A stretch of 64,000 nt of DNA, taken from Spongilla lacustris. Taxonomy: Eukaryota > Porifera > Demospongiae > Spongillida > Spongillidae. Where the stretch lies: positions 4,763,327-4,827,326 of the forward strand of contig OX442426.1 in the NCBI GenBank assembly GCA_949361645.1, written 5' to 3'. The notes beneath the pieces are model-generated. The model saw only the letters and a program-made list of their open reading frames with translations, had not been told where the DNA came from and did not search any database. Both the position numbers and the translations under genes were made by a program. Below are positions 46,302-57,697 of the stretch, in pieces. Numbering within the stretch: position 1 is the first letter of the stretch; every line of letters starts with the position of its first letter.

Positions 46302-46658
46302 ATGTTCGCATGTGTTGATCTCATGTCGTCTAATGTGTCAGTAAACAAGGAAGTCATGAAATTATGTGCGCGTGTATTGGAATATGACCTTCAGTTGTGG
46401 ATGTTGTACGGGCAGCTCCCGCAAGAACTCACGGTAAGTCTGGCGTTTTCGTAAAGAGGAATAATGGGGGCACAAGGCTATGTATACCAAAAGACGAGAA
46501 CGATTGCTGTGATTTTCATGAATAAATGTATGTAGGGCAAATGGATTACCGCATCAAGCAACTTGGTAGAATGTGTAGCAAACGAGTGGTTGACCATCGT
46601 GGGAAGAGAAGGTACACTGTATATCAGTGTAAGGAGGTGGCAGAACACCTTCTCATAG
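46302..46658 (+). CDS. Possible small two-exon gene, function unknown
   Basis: Exon 46302-46433 reads MFACVDLMSSNVSVNKEVMK, LCARVLEYDLQLWMLYGQ, LPQELT and ends at a strong donor ACG|GTAAGT. A 102-bp intron ends TGTAG, and the phase-0 continuation runs to TAG at 46,656-46,658 (84 codons). An alternative frame in exon 2 (DYRIKQLGRMCSKRVVDHRG) also stays open, to 46,678, so the true acceptor is uncertain. Located in DNA missing from unit A. No family recognised. Confidence 0.3.
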
Positions 46659-46715
46659 CTCAGTATCAGTCAACATAAACGATGATTACCACAACTCTCA
46701 AAAATGAAGGGTGTT

Positions 46716-46717
46716 CC

Positions 46718-46745
<28 letters not shown>
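46716..46745. repeat. Poly-A tract
   Basis: About 28 A residues; could be the tail of a retroposed sequence ending at the tract. Confidence 0.8.
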
Positions 46746-46748
<3 letters not shown>

Positions 46749-46775
46749 ATCTCTGCCGGGCTAGCTCACTGAGCT

Positions 46776-46855
46776 CAGGAGTGTAAGGTACAAGTAACAT
46801 TATTAAAGATGTACCCAGGAGTGTAAGGTACAAGTAACATTATTAAAGATGTACA
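46776..46855. repeat. 40-bp tandem duplication
   Basis: Two identical copies containing GAGTGTAAGGTACAAGTAAC. Confidence 0.95.
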
Positions 46856-46856
46856 A

Positions 46857-47342
46857 TTGAATAAAATGGCATATACATGTACTATTCACCTCATAACAAG
46901 TATCAAAGGCAGACGAAAACGTCATCACACCCCATGCATCAATCGCAGGAGTACTTATCAGATACATACATGTACATCAACTGTACACTGTTCTGATTGT
47001 CCTAGGCCCCCACTGGCATCCTCTGTGTTTGGAACTCCTCTCACAGCCAGTAGCCCATGCAATGCACTTGTTTGTGCTAAGTGCATCATCATGTGGCTGA
47101 CGTCAGCCAGTACATGGCGTCAGTGCTGCCGCTTAGAAAAGCCCATGTCTCCCTCAGAAGTGAAATGTGCTCCAGAATTAATACTGCTGCTTCTGAGTGA
47201 TGCGATGGTTCACTGCGTAGCCAGTACATTTGAAGTTGATCTCCCTACCAGAAGTGAAATGCATATGGCAGTTGGTATAGCAGTCCTTGAGTGCCTCTTG
47301 CCAATCCCTACCTGTGGAACAGTTAGGTTTGTCAACTTTTAG
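46857..47342 (+). other. Unrecognised 161-codon open frame
   Basis: Cysteine-rich translation (for example NALVCAKCIIMWLTSASTW) with no recognised domain. Weak start context and several TACATGTA tracts inside the frame argue against a real gene. A minus-strand stretch at 47,660-47,760 (MTSKGHPSERMYFPHDLQQE) could be an exon, but has no partner. Confidence 0.2.
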
Positions 47343-47956
47343 TTAATAGTTGTTTCCAACATGAGGTAACTACAGGATTTGGTCTACTTGGGGAGCATGC
47401 AAAGTTCAGCGGGTTCACCCAGTACCACACCATACCAGTACCACACCATGCATGAATGTCAAGCTCTAATGACTTGTGTCCATATAGTAAAGCACCACTT
47501 TCTAACACTTAGTACAACATCACTACAGTTGTACCACCACCCAACTGAAAAGATAAAGCAATAACAACTCTTTATCAACGCTCGAAAACCGCTATAAAAA
47601 TGTCTAGTTTTGTTCGTGTATAACTTCACAAAAATTATCGTTCTCGATTAGCAAACACAAAAAAACGGTACACAAATACCTTAGCTGTACCTTCCATTGG
47701 TTTTTCAGTGTTTCTTGCTGGAGGTCGTGGGGGAAATACATTCTTTCTGAGGGGTGTCCTTTTGAGGTCATTTCGTTGTCGGGGTGGTTGCTAAGCGGTG
47801 ACGCAAGTACGTTTCAATATTACTTTTCTAAACCTAGTCTCCAATGTTTCAATGGAATTGAACAACCGTGCCAAGGCCAAAATAGTACGGACTATGTCAA
47901 TCACTTTTCCGCATCACATCCTCAGATCTTGATGTCACTTCTCATATTTCATTCCC

Positions 47957-48383
47957 TTGTAGGTCTATAAAAAATAAAATGCCACACTTATTATCAACAT
48001 ACTGTAATAACATTAATCTTTTTATCAACATATTGTAATAACATTAATCATTTATTAAATATAACTACCTGAATAAGATTGCAAATCTTTACCAATAAAG
48101 TGCAGATACTGGTACATGTATGATAGACATCAAATGGAAGCTCATTCTTAGCACAACTGATCTATGTGAATCATTTTTCAGGGTGTTGAAAGGGTTAAAT
48201 ATGGAACTTGCATTTACGTTACACTACAGAGGCCACTTGCCAATACATACTTCACACTATATTGTAGTTATTGATGTAGTCTCGGTATTTTCCAAAAAAG
48301 TAAATCAGTAATCCTTAGGCACCAGACGCAGCTACATGTACTAGTAAACCGAAGTCTGGCATTTCATTTTTATAGACCTACAT
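47957..48383. mobile_element. MITE of about 427 bp
   Basis: Ends GTAGGTCTATAAAAAATAAA and TTTCATTTTTATAGACCTAC, with further inverted AATGCCACACT / AGTCTGGCATT. In unit A the right end is present (12,715-12,748) but the left end has been lost. It contains a 30-bp tandem duplication at about 47,993-48,050. Confidence 0.6.
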
Positions 48384-49002
48384 GTGAAACATGTGGTGTT
48401 TACTATCTGGGAAGTGGTATGCTCACCCTCCCACCACATATATCCAAACTGTGGTTTATTGGTTACCATGGCTACACATCTCAGGAAAATTGTAATTTAT
48501 TATTACGTGTTGAGTGTTAATTGTGAAAATGGGGAGAGCCATTCCTTCCTGCCACAACTGGTCCAGAGCTACTGTCCCCATTGTCTCAATTAACCCGGTA
48601 TAGCAGTTGGACTAATATACTTTGACGATTAGTCGATTAGGATGAATTTATTGTAGAATTGAACTGATGTTCATGTGTCCTTCGTGAGTCTGAGATACGG
48701 AATAAATTTGATCAACCCAGCCATAGTTTGATTATCGTATACTCCAAAAAAAAAGCAAAAGGTCACCATTTTTAGAGATTATATCGTCCCAACGATACAA
48801 AGTTGAAGGGTGACTATTTGGATTTGGCAACCTGTTGGGGGCTGCTAGCTGAGCAGTATAGTATTTTGAGATGGTAGTGCTGAAACGTGCATGAGTACGC
48901 TTAGCTTGGGCCAGATTGTCCCAACTATGAATGAATCAACTTTTCGCGATAAATAAAGCAAAATTGTGCATTAATCTAGTGCTCGATACCCACTACTTAC
49001 AT

Positions 49003-50201
49003 TAGGGTGTGTAACCGGTTATCAGGTTATTCGGGTTATTCGGATATTCGCAAAAACCTATCCGTTCGAATAGTAATTTAGCATTATTCGGAAAAATCGA
49101 TTATTGGATTTGTTCTATTCGAAATAACCGGTTTGTGAATCTCCATTCGGAGGTACTTAGGTATTCGTCATCCGCATTGACAATTTGCCCATTATTCGAA
49201 TACATTTTTATGACGATATCCGCGGATACGCGTTTACGATATTACATGTACGACTTCTAATTAAAAGTTATAACGTCACTGTTGTTACTATAAATATATA
49301 CGTGGGAACGAGATCAAATACGGGCAGTAATTCGAACTACATGTACTTGTAGCCAAAAGAGATCTCCCTCTTCACGTGTCATGACGACGGACAGCTCCAG
49401 CTACAAATCAAAGTCAGTTCGCTTAGTGTATTTCGAACCAGCTGGCTTCTCGCATCAATCTCTCTGAGCTGATATTGCCGCGATCGTACTTAGGCCTAGG
49501 CCTACTTAGTTACTAGTATTTTCAAAACTCGCGATGGTGAAATGGAGGCTGCATGGCTGGTGGTATGTAAGCGTCATCTGTGGTTCTATTCTGTTGGCAT
49601 CAAGTGTGATGTGTACATCTGTAGGTAGACCTCAGCGTGGCCACGCTAACTTAGGTCGGGACACGCCCAACTAGGTATGTGGTTAGGCCAAGCGATTTAG
49701 GCCTATGTAGGTAGCTGTCTGAGTGCATCTGATGTGATGTGGGTAGCTGTGGATGCATGCTGAGGGTACTGATTAGTCTGGGGACCAGACTGATGGCTGT
49801 ACTATCAGGACCAGACTAGATACTGATCTGGTGTAATCTGGTTAGTTGTAGTAGGGTGTCTGGTGTGATGGAGGTAGCTATGGTTGTGTGCCTCATGAGG
49901 GCATCTGGTGTGATGGGGGTAGGTGTGTTTGTGTGCTGAGGGTATCTGGTGTGATGTGGGTAGCTGTAGGAGGGTCTCTGGTGTGATGTGTACATTTAGG
50001 TGGCTCAATAAGCAGAAAACCTGAATAACCTTGGTATTCGGCTGGCAAATTGTCAAAACCTATTCGGAAAAATCGATTTTCTTTTGTCAAGTATTCAGAA
50101 AAATCGATTTTCAGATCCAGAAAAACCTGAAAAATCGATTAGTGTTTTAAAAGTATTCGGAAAAATCGATTTTCATTATTCAGGGGAGGTTACACACCCT
50201 A
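49003..50201. mobile_element. hAT-type MITE with 8-bp target duplication, unit B only
   Basis: Ends TAGGGTGTGTAACC / GGTTACACACCCTA, flanked by ACTTACAT at 48,995-49,002 and 50,202-50,209. Unit A shows the unoccupied region near 13,425. Subterminal DNA has many ATTCGGAAAAATCGATT boxes. An internal minisatellite (49,700-49,990) carries TCTGGTGTGATG(T/G)GGGTAG units. No transposase. Confidence 0.9.
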
Positions 50202-50209
50202 ACTTACAT

Positions 50210-52250
50210 GCAATATTAAATTGCATGTATTAATTTTGTAAAATTCTGGAGTAGTAAACTTGTATTTAAGGCAAAGTTCAAAGGATGATATTCATTCTCA
50301 ACGTAATCAATGGCGGACTGATCTTGACTACAATTTTGATCGACGACAAAATTCAAAGTATCATAAAGCTATATTAAAGGTAGGGTGTATTTTTTATACG
50401 GAGGTTTAGTAATATACACACAGCCATTTACATGCGCACATGCGCGTGTTACTGTACGACATAAGCAAACCCGCGCTCTAGCTGTCACCTCCTCTCTTCC
50501 GATCTCTCCTTGTGCTAACTCTCTTCCCCTCCCGTACGCTTCTCTCTATACCTCAATCTCTATTTCCCACCATCTCTTCCCTCCCCTTCTCCCCTTCATT
50601 CAAATCCTCCCCTCCACTAGCGCGATCTGTTATTAGGGAAACACATAATCCATCTAAATTGAATATACATGTATAAATAGATGTGTATCTGCTACCATGG
50701 TGTCAGGTGGCTGGGACAGGTTTTTTCTTTTGGATTGAATTACATGTACATGTACATGTATATGAAGGATTGTATTGGGTATTGACATCGCGGGAGGCAA
50801 GTGGTCTTACCAAAAAGTTCCGGCCGGACCACTTTGGCTGCCACAGTCTACTGTAGTGCGCTGCCATGTAGACGTTGTCCGCGACCTTGTTGTTGTCCGA
50901 CTTTAATTTGGCTGCTAAAAGTGGTCCGCAGATTCAGAACCTTTTCACAACTGCTCCAATATGTCTCTAAAAGTGGTCCGCAGATTCAGAACCTTTTCAC
51001 AACTGCTCCAATATGTCTATATACATTTACAGCATTACCAAACTCAATGGATTAAATTCCAGACACCACACAGCTAAACGTTTAAAATAACAATGATACA
51101 TCGAACTTGAATTAGATGCATGCAGCATTGCTAAAACCGGCAGTGGATTTGGTCATAACAAACGGTTGTTACACATTGGTTCCTCAGCAAAGCCTTACAG
51201 CCGGCATGCTATGAGTCATTTCCTTCTTTTTATACGAACGTAACATAAATTATACTACTGGATGATCATGATTGCATTATAAATAGATGTGTATCTGCTA
51301 CCATTTCCTACAACTCATTGATGCACTGAATCAAGTAACAAGTAAATCCAATGCTTTTTGTTGTGATTCGGGAGTGTAATCGATTTTCAGGTTTTGTAGG
51401 TTAATCGATTATTATAATTCGCGATTACCTATTTGGCCGGCTATAGTAGAATAGCACTGCAGGTTACCGATTTCATAATATCCTTTTTTAATAACCGCGA
51501 TTCGGTTTTTGTTAGTCACGATTACGATATTCGTCGCCTTCATATACAGAAATAGGTAGGAAATCGTCAAATCGATTGCCCCTTTGTATATGCCCTTCGC
51601 TTTTCCCGCCTGTACAAATGCTTAATCGATCGATAAATAGAATCATTGTTGAACATTTGAAATTATTAATAATTATTTCATATTGGAATGTGCAACCACC
51701 TGCACAGCAATCGGCTCATGCTTGAATAGTACGCGTCCAGAGCCAAGTTATCACGCGCATGGTGTGGGCGTTATTTATAACATGCGCGTAACTAAACACA
51801 CTAGCTTAACGTGTAACGCACGCAAGTTTTGTGTAGTTTATGACGTATCAAAAAAGCGTTGGATCCTGGGGCTCCGCCCCGGGCCAGACCCCAATGAAGA
51901 CATGTCGTTAGGGAGAGAAGGCCTATGAATAATTAGCTCAATGATAATTAACGTGAGCTTGTGTTTATGTACTATTTAAACCTAACCTAAGCCCAGCGGC
52001 TTCGCTTGCAAAGCACACTAACCAATGAGTTGCCAAAAAAAAAAACGGGATTGGAACCCAGTACCATGCATGCATGCACATGACAGCCAGCCACATTACA
52101 CACGACCCACAGTAACAATCGAAATCTTTGCATCATACATGTATATTACCATACATACGTTACTTGTGCGTAATTATTCATTGCGGGTCAAATTTAAATT
52201 AAACCTTCTCTTCTTAACGGTTCTTCCAATGAAGTGCTCCCCTAGTCGGG
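50210..52250. repeat. Unit B repeat block without recognised gene
   Basis: Counterpart of 13,450-15,400 with insertions and deletions. Includes a 52-bp tandem duplication at 50,915-51,018 (AAAAGTGGTCCGCAGATTCA) and half of the foldback element (51,055-51,300). Confidence 0.6.
52040..52110 (-). other. Possible tRNA-derived SINE remnant
   Basis: Minus strand has GGTTCCAATCCCG, close to a Pol III B box, with TGGCTGTCATGTGCATG about 30 bp upstream as a poor A box. No cloverleaf could be drawn with confidence. Confidence 0.2.
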
Positions 52251-52254
52251 CACG

Positions 52255-52518
52255 CGTTTGGTCGGGTGGTAGGGTGACAAGCCTATACCAAGATTTGTGC
52301 AGATTGAATTGTTATGCAATATTGTTGTAATTTGGTGTTAGGCTACGTGACTTGTACATGTATGGCAAGCGACGGCCCACATGCCATACTACCATATCCA
52401 TAGTCTTGGGTGATAACGAACCCATGCACTTGAGCGCTGCAATCCGATTGGACTGCAATCCCCATTGCAGCAGCACAAATCTTGATATAGGCTTGTCACC
52501 CTACCACCCGACCAAACG
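52255..52518. mobile_element. MITE with about 45-bp terminal inverted repeats
   Basis: CGTTTGGTCGGGTGGTAGGG at the left and CCCTACCACCCGACCAAACG at the right; homology continues through TGACAAGCCTATA. A related end (CCCTACTACCCGACCAAACG) lies at 15,936-15,955. Absent from the matching place in unit A. Confidence 0.85.
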
Positions 52519-53002
52519 ACTATTTATATGTTGCATTTTTGACACAAAACAAACACAAAACATCGCTCGAGCCCTATACATTCTAGTTCACGCGTAGCCG
52601 CTAAGGGAGGAACGTACAAACGTGCACTGCGTGTTTAAGCAAGCGGTAAACATTTACACATATTTACTTATGTTTATACGACGAAGAAAACCTGATATTT
52701 ACACAATACATGTAGTTTAAAGGTGGTAAAGCCTGCGTGGGTTAATTTACGCATGTTTACGCATCACAAATGTGATGTCAAATGTTAAATTTGGCATAGC
52801 TTCACACTTGCTCATAAAAGTTAGATCTATATTTAGCACTACTGAGTGTAACAGCTTTTATTTTTAGATCTACAGCTAGCTAGCTACTCTTCATAACTTC
52901 AAATTGGTTTGCGTTGATGAATTGCAATAAACATAAATAAATAGCAGTATACAATACGTAAGGAAATTAAAAGTCACTTTTGCAGCATGGCGCAGGTGGG
53001 GA

Positions 53003-54017
53003 CTCCCTCCCTCCATCCCTCCCTCCCTCCCTCCTTCCCTCCCTCCCTCCCTCCCTCCCTCCCTCCCTCCCTCCCTCCCTCCCTCCCTCCCTCCCTCCCT
53101 CCCTCCCTCCCTCCCTCCCTCCCTCCCTCCCTCCCTCCCTCCCTCCCTCCCTCCCTCCCTCCCTCCCTCCCTCCCTCCCTCCCTCCCTCCCTCCCTCCCT
53201 CCCTCCCTCCCTCCCTCCCTCCCTCCCTCCCTCCCTCCCTCCCTCCCTCCCTCCCTCCCTCCCTCCCTCCCTCCCTCCCTCCCTCCCTCCCTCCCTCCCT
53301 CCCTCCCTCCCTCCCTCCCTCCCTCCCTCCCTCCCTCCCTCCCTCCCTCCCTCCCTCCCTCCCTCCCTCCCTCCCTCCCTCCCTCCCTCCCTCCCTCCCT
53401 CCCTCCCTCCCTCCCTCCCTCCCTCCCTCCCTCCCTCCCTCCCTCCCTCCCTCCCTCCCTCCCTCCCTCCCTCCCTCCCTCCCTCCCTCCCTCCCTCCCT
53501 CCCTCCCTCCCTCCCTCCCTCCCTCCCTCCCTCCCTCCCTCCCTCCCTCCCTCCCTCCCTCCCTCCCTCCCTCCCTCCCTCCCTCCCTCCCTCCCTCCCT
53601 CCCTCCCTCCCTCCCTCCCTCCCTCCCTCCCTCCCTCCCTCCCTCCCTCCCTCCCTCCCTCCCTCCCTCCCTCCCTCCCTCCCTCCCTCCCTCCCTCCCT
53701 CCCTCCCTCCCTCCCTCCCTCCCTCCCTCCCTCCCTCCCTCCCTCCCTCCCTCCCTCCCTCCCTCCCTCCCTCCCTCCCTCCCTCCCTCCCTCCCTCCCT
53801 CCCTCCCTCCCTCCCTCCCTCCCTCCCTCCCTCCCTCCCTCCCTCCCTCCCTCCCTCCCTCCCTCCCTCCCTCCCTCCCTCCCTCCCTCCCTCCCTCCCT
53901 CCCTCCCTCCCTCCCTCCCTCCCTCCCTCCCTCCCTCCCTCCCTCCCTCCCTCCCTCCCTCCCTCCCTCCCTCCCTCCCTCCCTCCCTCCCTCCCTCCCT
54001 CCCTCCCTCCCTCCCTC
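53003..54017. repeat. (CCCT)n microsatellite, about 250 units, upstream of RTK-B
   Basis: 1.0-kb array with two interruptions near its left end (CCAT, CCTT). Ends 169 bp before the RTK-B start codon. Minus strand is a potential G-quadruplex tract. Confidence 0.98.
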
Positions 54018-56689
54018 AATATACCTTTGTAGCTGAATTGTGGCTTCCTTGCCATGAAGAGTTTGTGATTGTACTGATATTCATGCACGTACAGAATTAT
54101 TATATAATTGCAGTTTTTTATGGGGTAACTTTTCACAATGACAGTTTGATGTTTTTTGTACTGCCCCAAATCCTACCTCCTATAGAATGTGGATTGATCG
54201 TTGCTCATTAATTATTGTCATTGCAGGTATGTTGTGTAATACATGTACAACTACATGATATGTGTGATACATTGTCTACACTGATCACTTATTTTTGTTC
54301 TTCCACAACAAGTACACATACAGGGGATTCCTGCATGTTCATTTGGAAATAACAAAACTCTGATTGCATCCTCATCACAAAGTGGTCTTATTGTGAATAC
54401 AGCAAATGTAGCACAGTGTTCCGGGAATGCTACCACATGGAACATGTGTTACTACAGTTCAACCCCTGACCAGTCGAGCACAGTGTACCTTGGTGTTTAC
54501 AGGTCAGGCAATAATCAATACACCCTGGTCTCAGGATCACCTTCAAACTATATGATACTATCAAAACCTCGACCTTCATCCACCTACTCTTGCATCAGTT
54601 TCCCAATACCGCAGTCTCAGCAGTTCATGGTACGAATGGGAGATATTATTGCAGCATGTGTGCAACCATCAGGTCGTGGTCGTCTGGGTATTGTAGCCAG
54701 TACTAATGGTCCAACAAAAATACTAGTGAAGACTACTATGTGTGGACCACTATCTAAAACACCACCAAACCCTATTATGGGAATGGAATTAATGTCACTC
54801 TCCATAGCTCTCCATGTATCACTTGGTATGTCATATTCCTGATGTGAATTTACCATCCTTTAGTGATGTATTCATTTAGATGTCAATGAGTGTGCAGTGA
54901 ACAATGGACGATGCAGCCAGATATGTGTGGACACTTCTGTGGGCTACAACTGTACCTGCTACCCAGGTTATATACTTGCTTCAGATATGAGCAGCTGCTC
55001 AGGTTAGCATGGAATGTAGCAATACATGTAAAGAAAGAACACATGCTTTTTGTATCATGACATGTACTGAATTTATGTATCTCCAAATCAGTTATCACTT
55101 CAAGCAGTATTCCCACAAGCAATGTTCCTACAAGCAATGTTCCTAAAAGTACTGTTCCTACAAGCAATGTTCCTACAAGCACTGTTCCTACAAGCATTGT
55201 TCCTACAAGCACTGTACCTACAAGCATTGTTCCTACAAGCACTGTTCCTACCAGCACTGCCCCTGCAAGCATTGTTCTTACAATCTCTTCTGGTGAGGCA
55301 CTATTTTTGCGGTTATGCTTGCTCTTTAATATCTTTTTCTTGTGCTTACATGTACATGTACATTTGTTGAAGTACACCTTTAACAACTTATACTTAGACG
55401 TTTGGTACCAACATATTAATATGTGCTGGTGGTTGGATTGCTTAAGTATAGTGCTATCCTATAGAATTTGACCACGATGGAATGCCTATTTTAACAAGAT
55501 AATTAAATTTGATGATTTCTATGAATTGTGGAAGATTAATTGTTTAGCTTTATTTGGGTGTTAGCATTGCTACGATATTAATTTTTGTAAATTAAAATAT
55601 ATGATAATAAACGCTCAAACTGCCATGTTATTACTACATGTACCTGTATACGTTGTCAAAGGGCTTCTAAACCGATAAATCAGATTAGAAAGGAACCAAT
55701 AGTGGATCAGATAAACATATTAAAGAGATAGGAAACCATATGTTGCTTAATAATACTTGGCTTATATCTTTCGTTGTGCTGGTAAGAAACTTACATGTTT
55801 TACAACATGTTCCATTTTTCGTGTGGATGACATGTGGATTACTTTACAGATAATTCAAGACCAAAAGTGCTGGCCACAAATACAGCAATAATAAATGTTG
55901 TGTTGTATTTAATTGCATACATGTGTTGCATACATGTAAGAATGGCAGTCGTATGTACATGTACATGTGCATGTATGTAAGTGTGTAGCAAATTTAATAG
56001 TCCAAATCATCAATAAACAAATTGCCTAATGCATATCACTATAAAGATAATTCTCATCAAAAATCATCTCATACATGTATATATACGGTAATTATTAATT
56101 ATACTGCCAGCTTTAATTACATGTACATGTACAGACAGTATAGTGTGACTACATGAAATGAGCACGAATGCCTACATGTCAAATATACGCAATAGGTATA
56201 GATATATATGCAATGGGCATCAGTTAAGTTCACTTACAAGGAATCATACAATTCTGAGCCAGGTTATGCAATTCTCATATATCCGTGAATGGGTTAGGTG
56301 TAATGTGCAATATTGTATCAGCTCATCATATACATGTACAGCAACTTCCTTTTTTTGAAGGTATATGAAATGGCCCCACAAAATTAATAGCATGGAGAGA
56401 CTACAGGCACAGGATGAAGTTCTGGCATGGCAATATTCATATTTGGATTGACCCTCTGACATATATCACAAGTGTGAATCTAAATGATTTAGATGTATCT
56501 GTGATGAGTTGTTAGTCATCGAATTCATTACAATCTTCTTTCTTGCTGCTATACGTTCATTTAAAAAATGCAGTAATGGACACATGGCACAGATATGTTT
56601 CTTAACTAATTAACATTTTCTGAATCAACAGAGCTATACGTTTTATGGCCGGTTCAAAAAGGTTGAGGTTGTTGAAATATTGGTGAATA

Positions 56690-56717
56690 GGGGGGAGGGG
56701 GGGGGGGGGGGGGGGGG
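56690..56717. repeat. Poly-G tract
   Basis: About 20 consecutive G within GGGGGGAGGGG, unit B only; unit A has a different GGTCCGGCCGGACC-bearing sequence here (26,820-26,880). Confidence 0.85.
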
Positions 56718-57659
56718 AAACTGTATGTAGCAACATACCATTTATGGCTTGACAAGCCTTAGAAGTCCAGTAATATTATGTTAGTCTGATTAGTCTGTAC
56801 ATGTACATGCACATGTATATATTCATGTACATATAATGTATTGACATATGCTTATATTCAAAATTGTGCTGTACATGTTGTATGTGTAATTAAAAATTGT
56901 TGTATTGTTGGGCTGAACTTGTAAAAATTTCATGTGCCATTCCAGCCATCCTCAGTCCTACATCTTCGGGTACATTGACTGCCACTGCTGCTTTCCCACC
57001 TTCATCTGCGGGTATGTACGGCCCATGTATATATGTGTATAGTGTCATACACAAATTGATCTGAGCAAATCAGGCAGGATAAATTTTCCATGCCAAAACG
57101 TATCCAGCCAGAGCAAACTTGGCTGTTAAAAGGGACCCACCTCTGCAAAAATTAATCTGGGTGCAAATTCACTTCCACTTTGATGAGCATAATCTGGTCC
57201 AGCATAATAATACATGCTTGTAACCTTGTCATCTAGTTCATTTCCGTCAGTACATGTACTGCTTTCAATGTCAAAAATGGTCCAGTATGCAAAATGAATC
57301 ACCAGATCTTTGGATTGTACTGGGCATGTGCACATGTATATGTAAATGTGTATTTTGACAGCTAGATGTGATCCAGCCACTGCTGTACCTGTACAGATTA
57401 ATATACTGTTATGTATATAGGTTATATGTACCACAAATTAAATGTATCTAAAGCTACATGTACTGCTGCACATATAGGAGGCATGAATTAAATAATGATA
57501 CTGAAGAGTTGAAAAAAATACTCTGCACTTCCAATGTAAACATGGTAATTTCCATCAGTAACACTTTTGTTGTCAAAGGTTTGTAATAAAAAACCCCGTG
57601 TAAATTTATTTATCAACTTTTCTAAATTTATAGTGTTTGTAAAAAGTTTACTAGTTTTG

Positions 57660-57665
57660 ACCCTT

Positions 57666-57697
<32 letters not shown>

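Noticed and set aside
52040..52110. tRNA gene on the minus strand
   Set aside because: Only a B-box-like segment is convincing; acceptor stem and anticodon arm could not be formed. Kept only as a weak SINE remnant.
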